Of a DNA stretch of 64,000 bases, positions 61,891 to 64,000 are shown one piece after another; the stretch's first letter is position 1; each line of letters opens with the position of its first letter. The DNA is taken from positions 50,771 to 114,770 of the forward strand of contig WBMW01001512.1 in the NCBI GenBank assembly GCA_013396635.1, given 5' to 3'. A model generated the notes under the pieces. That model ran no database searches. It saw only the letters and a program-made list of their open reading frames with translations, and was not told where the DNA came from. A program made the translations under genes and the position numbers. The DNA comes from Penelope pileata (lineage: Eukaryota > Chordata > Aves > Galliformes > Cracidae).

Positions 61891-61961
61891 TTTGTTTGGT
61901 GTTTTTATTGTTGTTGCTGTTTGATCTTGTTTTTTTTGTTTGTTTGTTTGTTTGCTTTTAA
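61886..61961. repeat. T/G-rich low-complexity tract with (TTTG)n
   Basis: The tract has irregular TTTTG and TTG words followed by five TTTG-type units (about 61938-61957). It is typical low-complexity vertebrate sequence. Confidence 0.85.
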
Positions 61962-63940
61962 GTTACCTTATTTTATGAACAATTTCTATTTTTCAGAATC
62001 CAGAAAAACTTCATTTGAAAAGGTTTCAGGAAAACATGACAGGCCAATTTTGTGCTAAGTTATTTTTTTCCAGTTATCTTGTTCCAGTATTTTATGTTCA
62101 GATTGTATATGCCTGAAGGTATTGTTTGGAAAAGCCAAAAGAGAATACTATCAGAAACCATAAATACAGATCACTCTTTGTTCTACTATGTCATCCATGT
62201 CATGTTTCTCTCTGACAACTGTTACTTTGCCCATACATCACGAGTTAGCAATGTTATTCTAACATAGTCTACGTTCATTTTCAGCATGGTTTGGTGTTTT
62301 CCAGTGATCTCATTTTTCCAGAAAATGTTCTGAACTTAGAATGTGATATTGCATAGCAAAGGGTTATGTCCAGATAACAGAAACCTGTATCACAATTCAG
62401 GGAATTTGTGGTATGTATCTATATAGCATGCATAATCTGGCAAATAAAGGAACATTAGACATTTTCTATTTCTCCATATTTCTAATGCAGAACAAAAAAA
62501 AAAAGATACATTTTCCTGTCTTTTCCACTTTTAGATGCCTTTAGCAAATAGATTTTCATCATTTCCTTAGCAGACTGTTCAATAGTCCATCAGAAAGACT
62601 TTCCAAAGATTTATTTTAAGTTAAATTTTCTTGATATCTTCTCATTATATCTGATAATAAACTTGTATACCATCATTTATATCTTCATGTGTTCTTCCTT
62701 TCCCACACTTGGTGCATAAAGCTCTGAGTAATTTACATTAAAAATGAAATTTAACAAACTGTTGTACTCACAGAATACTTATACAAAAAGCCATCCTTCC
62801 CTAGAATTTTTTGGAGTGTTGTCATAGTCATGAATCAACTATTTTTTTTGTCTCTCTCTGGGCTGATTGTGAACAATCTATGAAAAGCATCCCATATATG
62901 ATTTGAGATACAAAACCCAAGTACTTGATATTTAAAGTCTTTGCTTTATTAGGATGACATGAATCACATAGTATCAACTTTCACTCCTTAGACAATTAAA
63001 ACCAAAATCCTTTCTAACACAAGTACTTATGTGGAAAAATGCATTTGAGATGGCAGGACTCTTAAAGAAAACTAGAACTTTCGGCTAACAAGATTTTAAC
63101 ATGTATCTGCAAGCACAATAGACTGTCACTTCAGAAACTAAACAGATTTATGGCTTGTTTCACTGTATATGCCTATGGGTTATACAGAAGTTCTCCTTAT
63201 TTCTTCTACTCTCCCCAAAAACATGAATAAGGTAAATAACAATCATTATCATGTACAAAATGTTCTGCACAGTTCTTCATACAGCAGCCTTGTCTTTTTA
63301 ATAAAGCAAGCTCCTTCTCCTTGATCATGCCACCTAGGTCCACTGTTAACCAGCAAAGCAGAGAAATGGTAGGATAGGGATGTGCAGAATCTGTGCTATG
63401 ATCCCAAGTATGCAGAAGCCTTGAGTACTGTTAACTGACTAAGACACTCAGCCACTATGCTGGGCCTTTTTGACTGCATGTTATTTGATCCGCTAGCTCT
63501 CAATGTCTGATGCTGTATTCCTTCAAAGAGGTTCAATTGGTGGTGATGAATATTTTCAGTGGGATAAGAGCTGCAACACATATGGAGGCATTGTCCACAA
63601 AGCAAATGTGTAATGAGGACAAGGATGGCAAAATAGCACAATCTGGAAGAGCTGACCACTGAACAACTTCAGGAAAAAGAGGTGCAGTAGGAAGAATGTG
63701 ACTTTCTTACACTATTAAGTGGAAAACAAGTACAAATTGAGTGATTGCAGAATAGGAAAAAGAGAGTAGTTTAAGAATTTTGATTGTTCCTCTGAAGGGA
63801 AACGTTTTCTGTCCCTGTGTGTTGATAACACTTGTTAAGTTCCATTCAAAGGGATCTAAGGACTTCTCTGACTCTACAGGCTAGTAAAAGACACTCAGCC
63901 TTCCCAGATCTAGGAAAAAAAAAAAAAAAGAGAGAGACTA
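61962..63940. other. Unique AT-rich sequence, no feature recognised
   Basis: The minus frame 63396-63659 begins with a signal-peptide-like hydrophobic stretch but starts at GTG just after a stop, with no recognisable family. A run of about 15 A followed by GAGAGAG at 63914-63936 immediately precedes the CR1 tail at the window end. Confidence 0.5.
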
Positions 63941-63947
63941 CATATAA

Positions 63948-64000
63948 AATCATAGAAAAACTAGGTTGAAAAGGACGTACAAGATTATCTAGTCCAACCG
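63948..64000 (-). mobile_element. CR1 LINE 3' end, cut by window edge
   Basis: AAAATCATAGAAAAACTAGG, then TTGAAAAGGACGTACAAGAT and TATCTAGTCCAACC are a diverged minus-strand CR1 3' terminus. The element continues beyond position 64000, so its length and contents cannot be judged. Confidence 0.88.

Noticed and set aside
63396..63659. Small secreted peptide with a signal-like N-terminus
   Set aside because: There is no ATG at the start of the hydrophobic segment, and an in-frame TGA lies just upstream. It resembles no family I know.

Overview
This window looks like gene-poor nuclear DNA from a bird, most likely a galliform (chicken, turkey, quail or a relative). The evidence is the repeat set. 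There are several CR1 LINE fragments ending in the avian ATTCTATG-type tail, copies of a widespread avian ERVL-type LTR, and two remnants that match what I remember of the chicken mariner family Galluhop. The background is AT-rich, with no visible CpG island, no rRNA or tRNA gene, no CRISPR array and no bacterial-style operons. Family names come from memory of consensus sequences, since no search could be run.

I found no confidently identifiable host gene. Almost all open frames are under about 130 codons, many start at non-ATG codons, they overlap on both strands, and none shows a recognisable domain except those inside transposons. The best unexplained coding-like stretch is on the minus strand at 38864-39466: about 200 codons broken by one TAG. 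The window is best read as an intergenic desert or part of a very large intron.

Layout. 1-6.1 kb: unique sequence, with a less AT-rich segment at 2.0-3.3 kb carrying TTAATTA motifs. 6.17-7.43 kb: the largest CR1 copy, with reverse transcriptase remnants. 7.4-15.4 kb: unique sequence including three segments that look like candidate regulatory DNA. 15.4 kb: short CR1 tail. 15.5-23.7 kb: unique sequence with a (TTTTA)n tract. 23.69-23.95 kb and 26.40-26.98 kb: two minus-strand LTRs of one family; the second is an intact solo LTR with a 5-bp target duplication. 28.04-28.57 kb: internally deleted mariner. 31.07-31.41 kb: CR1 tail. 33.15-33.33 kb: AT-rich tandem duplication abutting a plus-strand LTR start. 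33.3-49.9 kb: mostly unique sequence with the open frame at 39 kb. 49.99-50.13 kb: CR1 reverse transcriptase fragment. 51.87-51.97 kb: a promoter-like motif cluster. 52.90-53.14 kb: a cluster of palindromes, including a perfect 34-bp-arm inverted repeat with a 2-bp spacer. 55.46-55.96 kb: minus-strand CR1 interrupted by an opposite-strand CR1 tail. 59.81-60.08 kb: second mariner fragment. 63.95-64.0 kb: CR1 tail cut by the window edge.

No pathway or gene cooperation can be inferred. The content is transposon remnants, simple repeats, candidate regulatory DNA that only cross-species alignment can confirm, and local rearrangements, of which the palindrome cluster near 52.9 kb is the most striking.
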